Position numbers and translations under genes: made by a program | Shown here: in pieces, positions 1-7,668 of the stretch | Position numbering within the stretch: the first letter of the stretch is position 1 | Layout of the letters: the number at the start of each line of letters is the position of its first letter | Origin: Enterocloster bolteae | GTDB taxonomy: Bacteria; Bacillota_A; Clostridia; Lachnospirales; Lachnospiraceae | Assembly (NCBI GenBank): GCA_021769025.1 | Contig: JAETTS010000067.1 | Span: 1-9,965 of the forward strand | DNA: 9,965 nt | Direction of reading: 5' to 3' | The notes under the pieces: model-generated | Told to the model about the DNA's origin: nothing | The model's input: the letters and a program-made list of their open reading frames with translations, nothing else | Database searches by the model: none

Positions 1-17
1 AAGGAGCGGCATTTCTT

Positions 18-1790
18 ATGAGACAGTTTATCCGGAATCTGTCATTGCAGAAGAAGATTCAATCCATTGTCTTTCTCTGTATCTTCCTCATGACTGCCGC
101 CGCCTTTGTAAGCCTTCGCCTGATCACTGCAAGCTATGACCGGACGTTATACCGGACTGCGGCCTCTTCCCTTTCCGCTTCTTCCATGGGAATGCACAAC
201 TGCTTGGAGACACTTAACACCATGGCAGATCTATTTCTTGCAGATTCCATCATCCAGTCAAGTTTGGGAACCCTCAAGGATTCCGACCAGGTTCAGGAGA
301 CCAGTGCCGCTTACCGGTCAGTGTACGCTGCTTTAACAGAATATTATTTTACATTCCGTAAAAATCATATAAACTATATGGGCCTCTATCAGGAGAATTT
401 TTCAGTCCACACGTACATGCCCTTTACCCGCAATGCCCTTCCCCAAGAGGTAGAGGAATATCTTCTTGACAAAGCCAGACAGGCGCAGGGGGCTACTGTC
501 TGGGCTGCAGATTATGCAGAGGAATACGGGCTGTTTTTGGTTAAATCCATCCGGCGCACCGAATACCTGAAGCTGGATGAGATCGGAGTTCTCATTGTCA
601 ATGTGGATTTAGATGGCCTGGTTACGGAAGCCGCCGGCTCCGGATTCCTTCAGACCGAAGCCGCCTATCTTCTGTTTGACCAGGGAATCCCTATATACAG
701 TTCTTCTGCCCTTATGGATGAGGGTGCTCTGAATGACATGAAATGTTTCCCCGGTCATTATGGTTTGACCGTTCAATCCGGAGACAACTATTTTTATGTA
801 AAAAGCTGTATTCCCGGCGTGGGATGGGATTACATATGCATCATTCCTTATGACAATATTATATCCTCCCTGCGTACAGGCCAGGTTTTATGTTTTCTTG
901 TCCTTCTGGTCTCAGTTGCCGCCGCTTTGGCCTTCTCTTCCGGCCTGATTCGCTCCATCACCCGGCATTTTGATGTCCTTTTGCAGAAGTTTCATAATTT
1001 TGGGGATGGGAACCAGGAGCCTCTGCCCATCGATTACGACTACAAAAACCGGACTGACGAACTGGGCGTTCTCCATGTACAGTTTGACCACATGGTAGAT
1101 GAGGTCAATCAGCTGATCAAAACCAATTACTTAAATGAGATCCTTATAAAGGAAGCCCAGTTTAAGGCGCTGGAAAACCAGATGAACCCTCATTTTCTGT
1201 ATAATACGCTGGAATCTATCAACTGGCGGGCTAAACTTATGGGAGCGAAAGACATTTCTTCTATGGCAGAGTCTCTTGGGATGCTTTTACGCTTTACCCT
1301 GGATCAGTCCAGCAAGGAAGTCTCTCTGAAACGGGAGTTGGAGTCGGTTCGGTGCTACATGACCATCCAGAAATACCGGTATGAAGACCGGCTGGAGTAT
1401 CAAATTCTGGTTCCAGACAGGCTGATGGATTGTCTAGTATTAAAGCTAAGCCTTCAGCCTCTGGTAGAAAACGCAATCCGCTATGGATTGGAAGAAAATA
1501 CCGACTGTTGCCTGATCGAAATCCTGGCGGAGGCGGACTATGAAAACAAAAAGCTTTATGTATTCATCAAAAATAACGGCTCTTCTTTTGAAGAAAACCT
1601 TTTAGAGAAATTGGAGTCTCACGAAGTAGAACCTCATGGATTCGGTATCGGCCTTCTGAATATCAGGAACCGGATGCAGTTAACCTTTGGCGAATCCTAT
1701 GGACTGGAACTTTACAATGAGGATGATCTGGCTGTTGTCCGCCTGGTCTTTCCTTTGACAGACGAGCTGAAAGGAGCAGCCACATGTTGA
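18..1790 (+). CDS. Sensor histidine kinase, YesM/LytS-like (His_kinase PF06580 type)
   Basis: Membrane sensor kinase of 590 residues that should phosphorylate the response regulator encoded directly after it. Visible order: short cytosolic N-terminus; membrane segment at about residues 15-37; extracytoplasmic sensing region at about 40-285 (probably Cache-like, judged only by size and position); second membrane segment at about 290-311; a HAMP-like linker to about 370; then the kinase core. The phospho-acceptor is His392 in the motif QMNPHFLYNTLE, typical of the YesM class. The ATPase domain shows the N box LVENAIRYG (Asn485) and a G box GFGIGLLNIRNR near 541-552. AAGGAG at bases 2-6, about 11 nt before the ATG, supports the start. 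The stop overlaps the next gene by 7 bases, so the two are translationally coupled. YesM/YesN pairs usually control sugar ABC transporters and glycosidases; the ligand cannot be read from the sequence, although the downstream GH105 suggests a pectin-derived oligosaccharide. Confidence 0.93.
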   Translation: MRQFIRNLSLQKKIQSIVFLCIFLMTAAAFVSLRLITASYDRTLYRTAASSLSASSMGMHNCLETLNTMADLFLADSIIQSSLGTLKDSDQVQETSAAYRSVYAALTEYYFTFRKNHINYMGLYQENFSVHTYMPFTRNALPQEVEEYLLDKARQAQGATVWAADYAEEYGLFLVKSIRRTEYLKLDEIGVLIVNVDLDGLVTEAAGSGFLQTEAAYLLFDQGIPIYSSSALMDEGALNDMKCFPGHYGLTVQSGDNYFYVKSCIPGVGWDYICIIPYDNIISSLRTGQVLCFLVLLVSVAAALAFSSGLIRSITRHFDVLLQKFHNFGDGNQEPLPIDYDYKNRTDELGVLHVQFDHMVDEVNQLIKTNYLNEILIKEAQFKALENQMNPHFLYNTLESINWRAKLMGAKDISSMAESLGMLLRFTLDQSSKEVSLKRELESVRCYMTIQKYRYEDRLEYQILVPDRLMDCLVLKLSLQPLVENAIRYGLEENTDCCLIEILAEADYENKKLYVFIKNNGSSFEENLLEKLESHEVEPHGFGIGLLNIRNRMQLTFGESYGLELYNEDDLAVVRLVFPLTDELKGAATC

Positions 1791-3295
1791 AATTGATCAT
1801 TGCCGACGACGAGAGAATCATTCGGGAGTCTATCTCCACCCTTATTGACTGGAACAGCCTGGGAATCGAGTTGATCGGTTTATGCAGTGACGGGATCGAG
1901 GCTTACAACATGATCCTGGACGAGTGTCCAGATATCGTCCTGACAGACATCCGCATGCCTGGCCTGTCCGGCCTGGATCTGATCGAACGTATCTCCCAGA
2001 CAGATTTAAACATTCAGTTTATCCTTCTGTCCGGCTTCGGGGAATTCGAGTATGCCAAGCAAGCTATGCGCTACCGGGTTCATCACTATCTGTTGAAACC
2101 TTGCAATGAGGAGCAGATCATCGAGAGCATCCGGGATGTGATCCAGGAGCACTACCATCAGAAAGCGTTTCGGGATATGCAGAACCGCCAGAAGGCACTG
2201 TTGTCCAACCTGCATTACAGCCTTCTGTCCAATATCATTCATGAGTGGACTTTCCTTCCTGAAAATTCCGCTCCTTCTTTAGAGGCATATTCTGGATTCA
2301 TGGATTTCTATAATACCAGCTATGAGTTGTGCTTTCTGTACTTTTTGGAGGAGGAGCGGCTGAATCAGGCGTTACATGCAGTTTATCTTTACATGAAAAA
2401 ACAAGCGCCTGGCATCACCGTATACAGTATCTATGTAAAAAACACTCTTCTGCTGTTTTTTGAAAGCCATCAAGTCTCCTATGAAGACATGGACGGGTTT
2501 TTCCGATCTTTAGCTCCAGGCGGAGGGACAGACGGTGTTGCCGGATACCGCAGAGACACCTTTTCCAGCCTGTCCGCTCTGTTGGAGACAGCGGTCAGCA
2601 AGATCAAACGGTACGGGGTCATCTATTTCATGAATGGAATCCGGCCGGTTCCCATCTGTAATTACAAGACTGTCATCACCAAGATGGACGAACTTGCAGC
2701 CTCGCTGTTTAAGGATGATCTGCAGAACTGCCAGGCCCATCTGGCGGAGATTACGCGCAGCCTGGACGGCATCACCAGCCCGGATTTTATCCGCCAAGTC
2801 GGATCCAACATGATTATCAAGCTGACTGTGGAAGGCAATCATCCGCCTATTGATACGACAGAGTTTCTGATGCTGTTAAATCAGCAGACAGATGCGGAGA
2901 CTCTTCGTTCCATGCTGTTGGAAAAAATCCGTGCTATGGTGGAACATTCCTCTGAGAACTCCAAAAATTACAGTTCCCTGATTGAGGATGTGATGCAGTA
3001 TGTAGAGGAGAATATCGACAATCCCAACCTCACCTTAAAATGGATTGCTGAAAATCATCTGTTTATGAATGTGGATTACGTCAGCAAACGTTTTATAAAG
3101 GAAACCAACCAGAAATTCTCCAACTATCTGTCTAACATGCGGATCCAAAAAGCGAAGCAGCTTTTATCCGAAGGACACGCCGGGCAGATCCAGTGGGTGG
3201 CACAGCAGGTAGGTTGCGGCAACAATCCACAGTATTTCAGCCAAATTTTCAAAAAAAGCACAGGCCTGACTCCCAGCGCCTATGCTAAAAAATAA
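1784..3295 (+). CDS. Response regulator, YesN-like, with AraC-type DNA-binding domain
   Basis: Cytosolic transcription factor of 503 residues, partner of the overlapping kinase gene. The N-terminal receiver domain (about 1-120) carries the acidic pocket Asp8-Asp9, the phospho-acceptor Asp55 in LTDIRMPG, Ser83 in ILLSGFGEFEYA and Lys105 in YLLKP, so all key receiver residues are present. A long middle region (about 125-395) has no motif I recognise; such a linker is normal in YesN-type regulators. The last roughly 105 residues form an AraC/XylS domain with two helix-turn-helix units: the first around LTLKWIAENHLFMNVDYVSKRF, and the second ending in the family signature NPQYFSQIFKKSTGLTPSAY. 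It probably activates its own operon, including the GH105 gene 15 nt downstream and perhaps a transporter outside the window. Its binding site is not identifiable here because the upstream promoter lies before base 1. Confidence 0.93.
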   Translation: MLKLIIADDERIIRESISTLIDWNSLGIELIGLCSDGIEAYNMILDECPDIVLTDIRMPGLSGLDLIERISQTDLNIQFILLSGFGEFEYAKQAMRYRVHHYLLKPCNEEQIIESIRDVIQEHYHQKAFRDMQNRQKALLSNLHYSLLSNIIHEWTFLPENSAPSLEAYSGFMDFYNTSYELCFLYFLEEERLNQALHAVYLYMKKQAPGITVYSIYVKNTLLLFFESHQVSYEDMDGFFRSLAPGGGTDGVAGYRRDTFSSLSALLETAVSKIKRYGVIYFMNGIRPVPICNYKTVITKMDELAASLFKDDLQNCQAHLAEITRSLDGITSPDFIRQVGSNMIIKLTVEGNHPPIDTTEFLMLLNQQTDAETLRSMLLEKIRAMVEHSSENSKNYSSLIEDVMQYVEENIDNPNLTLKWIAENHLFMNVDYVSKRFIKETNQKFSNYLSNMRIQKAKQLLSEGHAGQIQWVAQQVGCGNNPQYFSQIFKKSTGLTPSAYAKK

Positions 3296-3297
3296 AT

Positions 3298-3302
3298 GGA
3301 GG
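3298..3302 (+). promoter_or_regulatory. Ribosome binding site that decides the GH105 start
   Basis: GGAGG lies 8 nt before the ATG at 3311 and within the codons that would follow an upstream in-frame ATG at 3296. That upstream ATG itself has no purine-rich site at proper distance (it is preceded by a run ending AAAAAATAA). Initiation at 3311 is therefore favoured. Confidence 0.8.
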
Positions 3303-3310
3303 AAAATCCT

Positions 3311-4423
3311 ATGAACAACGAACAATTGCTACCAATTATCCATCGCGTGATGGACAAACTGATGAATCTAGGCGGAGCAGACTATGACAGCGATAAAGCT
3401 ACTTCTCTGGATCAGACCAATCAAGGTATTATCGCCCGGGACTTCGGTATCGAAGAGTGGGACTGGCCACAGGGAGTGGGTCTGTATGGCCTTTATAAAT
3501 TACAGAATTTCTATGGAGACAACCGTTACATTGACTTTTTCCAGTCCTGGATTCAGAACAATCTGAAAAAAGGCCTTCCCAGCCGCAATGTGAATACGAC
3601 AACACCTTACCTGGCTATCGTGAATCTCTTAGATGCCCTTGGCAACCCAGAATATGAGAAAATGTGCCTGGAGCATGCGGAGTGGCTTATGAATGAACTT
3701 CCTAAGACAAAAGACCATGGGTTCCAGCATGTTACCACTGCAATCGGCGACCGAAACGGTGTTAAGCTAAATGAAGGAGAGATGTGGGCGGATACCCTGT
3801 TTATGACGGTTTTATTCCTGAATAAGATGGGACATCTGTACAACCGCAGGGATTGGATCGAGGAAGCTACCCGTCAGGTATTGGTGCATATAAAGTATCT
3901 ATATGACAAGCATACCGGACTGTTCTTCCATGGATGGAGCTTTATCGAGAACAGTAACTTCGGCGGAATCTTCTGGTGCCGGGGGAATTCCTGGTTCACT
4001 TATGGGATTCTGGAGTTTTTGGATGTGGCGAAAGAGTCTTTGGATCCAGGTGTCTATCACTATATTGTGGATACCTTCCGGGCTCAGGTGGACGCTCTGA
4101 AAAAGCTTCAGGCTCCTTCCGGACTGTGGCATACGGTTCTGACGGATCCAGACAGCTATGAGGAGGTTTCCGGATCTGCGGCTATTACGGCTGGAATTTT
4201 GGAAGGAATTAAGATTGGAATTCTGGATGCTTCTTACGAGGAGTGTGCGGCTAAGGCCATTGAAGGAATCTGCGCCAATGTGGATGAGGACGGGACGGTG
4301 TTAAATGTATCTGCAGGTACTGGGATGGGGTATGATGCGGATCATTATAAGAATATTGTGATCCGGCCTATGGCGTATGGGCAGTCGTTGGCTTTGATCG
4401 CGCTTTGTGAGGCGTTAAAGTAG
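3311..4423 (+). CDS. GH105 unsaturated rhamnogalacturonyl hydrolase (YteR/YesR-like)
   Basis: Predicted cytosolic glycoside hydrolase of 370 residues, as no signal peptide or membrane segment is seen. GH105 enzymes hydrolyse the unsaturated galacturonyl (delta-4,5) residue left by rhamnogalacturonan lyases at the non-reducing end of oligosaccharides, by hydration of the double bond. Family features seen: WDWPQGVGLYGLYK around residues 50-63; GEMWADTLFM with Asp161, which I align with the proposed general acid (Asp143 in YteR, from memory); His207 in FHGWS; WCRGNSWF at 222-229; and SGLWHTVLTDPDSYEEVSGSA near 275-295. Length fits the family (about 370). An in-frame ATG exists at 3296, but the GGAGG at 3298-3302 sits inside that extension, 8 nt before the ATG at 3311, so 3311 is the better start. 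It follows the response regulator stop by 15 nt and is last in the operon. GH88 or another unsaturated uronyl substrate is the main alternative. Confidence 0.88.
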   Translation: MNNEQLLPIIHRVMDKLMNLGGADYDSDKATSLDQTNQGIIARDFGIEEWDWPQGVGLYGLYKLQNFYGDNRYIDFFQSWIQNNLKKGLPSRNVNTTTPYLAIVNLLDALGNPEYEKMCLEHAEWLMNELPKTKDHGFQHVTTAIGDRNGVKLNEGEMWADTLFMTVLFLNKMGHLYNRRDWIEEATRQVLVHIKYLYDKHTGLFFHGWSFIENSNFGGIFWCRGNSWFTYGILEFLDVAKESLDPGVYHYIVDTFRAQVDALKKLQAPSGLWHTVLTDPDSYEEVSGSAAITAGILEGIKIGILDASYEECAAKAIEGICANVDEDGTVLNVSAGTGMGYDADHYKNIVIRPMAYGQSLALIALCEALK

Positions 4424-4507
4424 ATTTTTGGAATTGGGTGGCTTATTTGTTGGGTGGCTGTATGCTGATCTGTTATAAGTTGATAGGCCATACGTTGATT
4501 CGCTTCG

Positions 4508-4526
4508 GGGCCGCTTCGGGCGGCCC
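4508..4526 (+). terminator. GC-rich hairpin after the GH105 operon
   Basis: A perfect 7-bp stem GGGCCGC / GCGGCCC with a 5-nt TTCGG loop lies 85 bases after the GH105 stop, followed by only a short TTT on the + strand. It sits between convergent genes (GH105 on +, isomerase/epimerase on -). The weak U tract makes this a plausible but imperfect intrinsic terminator. A 9-bp direct repeat CGCTTCGGG (4501-4509 and 4512-4520) overlaps the stem. The rest of 4424-4579 shows no gene. Confidence 0.6.
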
Positions 4527-4579
4527 TTTCACGACTTCTCAAACTGTCAGCTTTTCCTAAATAAAATTATCCCATGTCT

Positions 4580-5428
4580 CTATAGCTTCTCCAAAATCCC
4601 CACCAAAGAATCATGGGACAGCGTAAAAGCCTCTTCTCCGTTTAACTTTTTCTTCTGGGCAGCATTCTGTTCCAAAGCTGCAAATCCGGCAAAGTCGCTT
4701 AAATGAGGCTCCAGAGAAAGGAATCCCTGATATCCGTCTGCCTTAAATTTTCCTAAAATCTCCTCCAGATGTCCATCCCCTGTTCCCGGCGGTACCACAC
4801 TGGCATTCTCCCACAGCGCATCCTTGATATGGATATATGCCACGTAAGGCTTCATCATCTCATAAGCCTCCAGTGTATCCTGCTTGCACTGGACAAAGTT
4901 TGCAAAGTCAAAGACTGCTTTGAAATGCTGGCAATAAAAGGCTTTCTGGATCTCCAGGCAGCGGGAGGCGATATCGCCGTAGATGTCTTTCTCATTCTCA
5001 TGAAGAAGAATGATATCATTGTCCTTGGCATAGTCTACCATCTTTCCCAGGCGATCCATAACCTCTTCCTTGTATTGGCTGTAGTCGGAATTCTCCGGCA
5101 TGAAAAAGCTGAACATGCGGATGTAGTCGGTCTCCATGGTATGGGCGATATCTACCGTGTGTTTGTATAATTCCATATGAGGTGCAAAATCATCGGTAAT
5201 CTGAATCTTGCCGATGGGCGATCCTACAGAAGACAGTTTGATCCCTTCTGCATCCAGTTGTTTCTTAATCTCTTTTACTTCTTCCATGGGATACTCTACA
5301 AGGCCTTTTCCATTGACCCCACGCATCTCCACATGGTTCATCCCCAATTTTTTCAGAACACGGATCTGTTCTGATAAGTTTTCATTGATCTCGTCAGCAA
5401 AGCCGCTCAGTGTGATCCCTTTCCACAT
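4580..5428 (-). CDS. Sugar phosphate isomerase/epimerase family TIM-barrel protein
   Basis: Cytosolic protein of 282 residues from the xylose isomerase-like / AP endonuclease 2 TIM-barrel superfamily. The expected metal-binding set is visible: Glu144 (LLHENEKDIYGD), Asp174 (AVFDFANF), His200 (YIHIKDA) and Glu240 (FLSLEPHL), one per late barrel strand. The N-terminal strand GITLSGFADEI and the glycine-rich PPGTGDGHLEEIL before the last strands are also usual. Members isomerise or epimerise free or phosphorylated sugars or inositols; some instead eliminate or hydrolyse 3-keto-glycosides after oxidation by a Gfo/Idh/MocA partner. The substrate here is not determined. An AAGGAGG at 5439-5445 lies 10 nt before the start. 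The gene is 30 nt after the oxidoreductase gene and should be co-transcribed with it from the promoter near 6690. Confidence 0.85.
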   Translation of the reverse strand: MWKGITLSGFADEINENLSEQIRVLKKLGMNHVEMRGVNGKGLVEYPMEEVKEIKKQLDAEGIKLSSVGSPIGKIQITDDFAPHMELYKHTVDIAHTMETDYIRMFSFFMPENSDYSQYKEEVMDRLGKMVDYAKDNDIILLHENEKDIYGDIASRCLEIQKAFYCQHFKAVFDFANFVQCKQDTLEAYEMMKPYVAYIHIKDALWENASVVPPGTGDGHLEEILGKFKADGYQGFLSLEPHLSDFAGFAALEQNAAQKKKLNGEEAFTLSHDSLVGILEKL

Positions 5429-5458
5429 ATTGCTATCCCCTCCTTAAAAAGTACTGCT

Positions 5459-6613
5459 TTAGTAAGTACCTTCTGTGTTGAATACTACATCAACCGCCTC
5501 TTTTTTTCTGGAAGAAGCGCGGCGCTTGTTCAGTTCTGCCTGGAACAGGTCTTCGTCAAAGGGCAGGTTGACTGCATGTCCCAGCCAGCTTGACAGATGC
5601 ATGGCATTGGACAGGGTTAAGCCGTTGATCCCTTCCTCGCCATTGGCAATGAGTGGCGTTCCGTGAAGGATCTTGCCTGCAAATGCTTTCATTACGCCGA
5701 TATGCTGCTCATTTAACCCATCGGTCTCTACCTCAGTAACCGTACACTCCGGCTTGTCAAAACCGCCCTTGGCCGTCTTGCAGAATTCCCGCTCACTGAC
5801 AGCCAGCTTATGCAGCACCAGCTTCTCATCCTCACATACCAGCTTTCCGCCTTCCAGGGTAATCTCAAACCGGTTGGTTCCCGGAGCATCGGCGGTAGTG
5901 GTGACAAAGACACCGGTCGCTCCGCCTGGGTATTCCAGATAGGCTGTCACGTCATCTTCTACCTCAATGTCATGCCATTTTCCGTTGTGGCAGAATGCCT
6001 GAACCTTGGATGGCATTCCGCAGATCCACTGCAGCAGATCCAGATTGTGGGGGCACTGGTTTAAGAGAACACCACCGCCTTCTCCATCCCAGGTAGCACG
6101 CCAGTCGCCGGAATCGTAGTAGGACTGGGTACGATACCAATCTGTAATGATCCAGTTCACACGTTTGATTTTTCCCAACTCACCGCTTTTTACCAGTTCA
6201 TGCATCTTGCGGTATACGCAGTTGGTTCTCTGATTGAACATCATGGCAAATACCTTGTCGCTGGCTTTGGCTCGCTCATTCATGGCACGAACCTGTTTGG
6301 TGTACACGCCAGCGGGTTTCTCACACAGCACATGAAGGTCATGATCCAATGCATCCATGGACAACTCCGGATGCTGATAATGAGGTACCGCTACCAGCAC
6401 TGCATCGCATGTTCCTGATGCGATCAGATCCTTCCCCTCCTCAAACACTGCCACGCTGTCAGGCAGATTTTCTTTACACCAGGTCCTGCGGCTTTCCTTG
6501 CGGTCCGCGACGGCTGTCAGCTCCATCTCCGGCACCTTGCCGTCCACCAGAGATTTCGCATGTGTGGTACCCATGTTGCCAATTCCAATAATTCCAAGCC
6601 TTACCTTATCCAT
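5459..6613 (-). CDS. Gfo/Idh/MocA family NAD(P)-dependent oxidoreductase
   Basis: Cytosolic dehydrogenase of 384 residues, acting on a sugar, inositol or glycoside. The N-terminal Rossmann fold shows GIIGIGNMGTTHA (residues 7-19) and the family motif CEKPAG with Lys99, the usual catalytic lysine. The C-terminal domain carries GGGVLLNQCPHNLDLLQW, with His189 and Asp192 in the substrate site. In many family members this segment reads GGG-x-L-x-D-x-G-x-H-x-x-D; here Asn185 replaces the first aspartate, as in a subgroup with NQxPH. AAAAGGAG at 6621-6628 is placed 7 nt before the ATG. It forms a two-gene operon with the downstream TIM-barrel gene and has its own promoter and a possible operator. 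Its substrate and reaction direction cannot be told from sequence; oxidation of a hexose, uronate or glycoside C3 hydroxyl is a reasonable guess. Confidence 0.9.
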   Translation of the reverse strand: MDKVRLGIIGIGNMGTTHAKSLVDGKVPEMELTAVADRKESRRTWCKENLPDSVAVFEEGKDLIASGTCDAVLVAVPHYQHPELSMDALDHDLHVLCEKPAGVYTKQVRAMNERAKASDKVFAMMFNQRTNCVYRKMHELVKSGELGKIKRVNWIITDWYRTQSYYDSGDWRATWDGEGGGVLLNQCPHNLDLLQWICGMPSKVQAFCHNGKWHDIEVEDDVTAYLEYPGGATGVFVTTTADAPGTNRFEITLEGGKLVCEDEKLVLHKLAVSEREFCKTAKGGFDKPECTVTEVETDGLNEQHIGVMKAFAGKILHGTPLIANGEEGINGLTLSNAMHLSSWLGHAVNLPFDEDLFQAELNKRRASSRKKEAVDVVFNTEGTY

Positions 6614-6653
6614 CCTGTTTCTCCTTTTAGTGTTTTATTGCAGCTGTATTTTG

Positions 6654-6673
6654 CTAGTACATCGTTGCACTAG
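6654..6673. promoter_or_regulatory. 20-bp palindromic operator candidate at the predicted +1
   Basis: CTAGTACATCGTTGCACTAG is an inverted repeat with 8-bp arms CTAGTACA / TGCACTAG (one mismatch) around a central TCGT. An even-length palindrome centred on CG is typical of LacI-family operators, and its place across the predicted transcription start would suit a repressor. No LacI-family gene is in the window. A GntR-family site is the alternative. Confidence 0.6.
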
Positions 6674-6677
6674 GTTT

Positions 6678-6706
6678 ATTATATACAATATAGGTAAAAT
6701 ATTCAA
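6678..6706 (-). promoter_or_regulatory. Sigma-A-type promoter for the oxidoreductase/epimerase operon
   Basis: On the minus strand TTGAAT (6706-6701), a 17-nt spacer and a perfect TATAAT (6683-6678) form a good vegetative promoter. The -35 box overlaps the stop codon of the upstream AraC gene (6703-6705). Start of transcription is predicted near 6671, giving a leader of about 58 nt. The operon can therefore be expressed separately from the AraC gene, 89 bases upstream. Confidence 0.75.
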
Positions 6707-7554
6707 GTTTTTATCTTCCTGTATTTTAATGGCGTCATTCCCGTATATTTTTTGAATACCCTTTCATAGTATGTCAGGTTTTCAAATCCCAGCAGTTCAG
6801 AAATTTCCGTGACGGAATAACTGCTGTGAAGTAACAGCTGCTGAGACTTCTTGATCCGGTTTATATTTTTGTACTCGTTTACTGTGAAGCTGGTAACCTG
6901 ACGGAAAATCCGGCTTAAGTAGGATTTACTGATGTAAAATCGCCTAGCCAGCTCTTCCAGGGATTCGTCTGTCTCCGGATGGTTTAGAAGGTAATCTGCA
7001 ACCTCATGAACCTTTTGATGTTTCCAGGTCTGAACTTTTTGATTTTCCCCAAGGAAAGATGATTTTTTCTGGCAGCGGATCAGAACCAGGAAAAGCTCTG
7101 TCAGTTTTAGCTTTACCCCCACTTCATATTGGCGCTGCCTTTCCTGGATTTCTTTCCATATCTGAAGCAGAAGGCCCTCCACGTCTTTCCTCTCTTCCTC
7201 CGGGATGGACAGAATCATGGCATCTTCTGCATACACGGCATCCATTCCTCCCATACCGCTGGCTTTCAGAAATGGTTCCATAACCTGCCCCTGGATCTGA
7301 AGAAGAATCCGGTTATGGTAAGATTCACCGGCCATACTGGTCTTGTGAATCTGATTGGGCTTTATCATCACCACATCCCCAGCCTTCACCAGATAGGTTT
7401 GTCTGTCAATAAAATAATAGCGCTGGCCCTCCAAAAGATAGTATAACTCATAGGTATCATGAAAATGCCTGGCTACCATGGAATATTCATAGTCTCTGAT
7501 AACCTGGGAAAACTCCAGGCTGTCTGTCTTTCCCTGAAATCCTACCTGTTCCAT
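6703..7554 (-). CDS. AraC-family transcriptional regulator with N-terminal cupin-like domain
   Basis: Cytosolic DNA-binding protein of 283 residues. The N-terminal half looks like an AraC cupin ligand-binding barrel: RHFHDTYELYYLLEG (around 30-44), followed by a conserved turn AGDVVMIKPNQIHK. The C-terminal roughly 100 residues hold two helix-turn-helix motifs: SLEELARRFYISKSYLSRIF, and VTEISELLGFENLTYYERVF leading into the family end signature KKYTGMTPLKYRK. A GAGGAG/AGAAGG purine tract (7556-7566) precedes the ATG. It is divergent from the GH4 gene across 150 bases and lies directly upstream of the oxidoreductase/epimerase operon, so it probably activates the GH4 gene and possibly the operon in response to a sugar. 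Unlike the regulator at 1784-3295 it has no receiver domain, so it should sense a ligand directly. Confidence 0.9.
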   Translation of the reverse strand: MEQVGFQGKTDSLEFSQVIRDYEYSMVARHFHDTYELYYLLEGQRYYFIDRQTYLVKAGDVVMIKPNQIHKTSMAGESYHNRILLQIQGQVMEPFLKASGMGGMDAVYAEDAMILSIPEEERKDVEGLLLQIWKEIQERQRQYEVGVKLKLTELFLVLIRCQKKSSFLGENQKVQTWKHQKVHEVADYLLNHPETDESLEELARRFYISKSYLSRIFRQVTSFTVNEYKNINRIKKSQQLLLHSSYSVTEISELLGFENLTYYERVFKKYTGMTPLKYRKIKT

Positions 7555-7612
7555 GCCCTTCTCCTCTCATCTAAAATGCTTTTTTGAAGCCAAAAGTACG
7601 AAAATCTTCTTT

Positions 7613-7642
7613 TTGTGTGCAATTTTATAAGAATATTATACT
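7613..7642 (+). promoter_or_regulatory. Promoter candidate for the GH4 gene
   Basis: TTGTGT (7613-7618), an 18-nt spacer and TATACT (7637-7642) resemble a sigma-A promoter with a poor -35, as expected for an activator-dependent gene. TATGAT at 7652-7657 is an alternative -10. An inverted repeat ATACT/AGTAT (7638-7642 and 7650-7654) overlaps both. The 7555-7704 gap between AraC and GH4 genes holds only these control elements. Confidence 0.4.
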
Positions 7643-7668
7643 GCTTTTTAGTATGATAAGCCATAGAA

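Noticed and set aside
2510..2842. Antisense open frame of 110 codons inside the response regulator gene
   Set aside because: It lies wholly opposite a well-supported gene, has no clear ribosome binding site and no recognisable protein features.
4424..4507. Possible small RNA or leader in the gap after GH105, with GGGTGGCT repeated at 4436-4443 and 4455-4462
   Set aside because: Only a short repeat is seen, with no promoter or stable fold before the terminator-like hairpin; chance is likely.
4769..5170. Plus-strand open frame of 133 codons opposite the isomerase/epimerase gene
   Set aside because: It is a shadow of the minus-strand gene, whose metal-binding residues and ribosome binding site are clear.
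5177..5447. Two small plus-strand frames over the epimerase 5' end
   Set aside because: They have no ribosome binding site and overlap coding sequence; the composition reflects the reverse complement of a normal gene.
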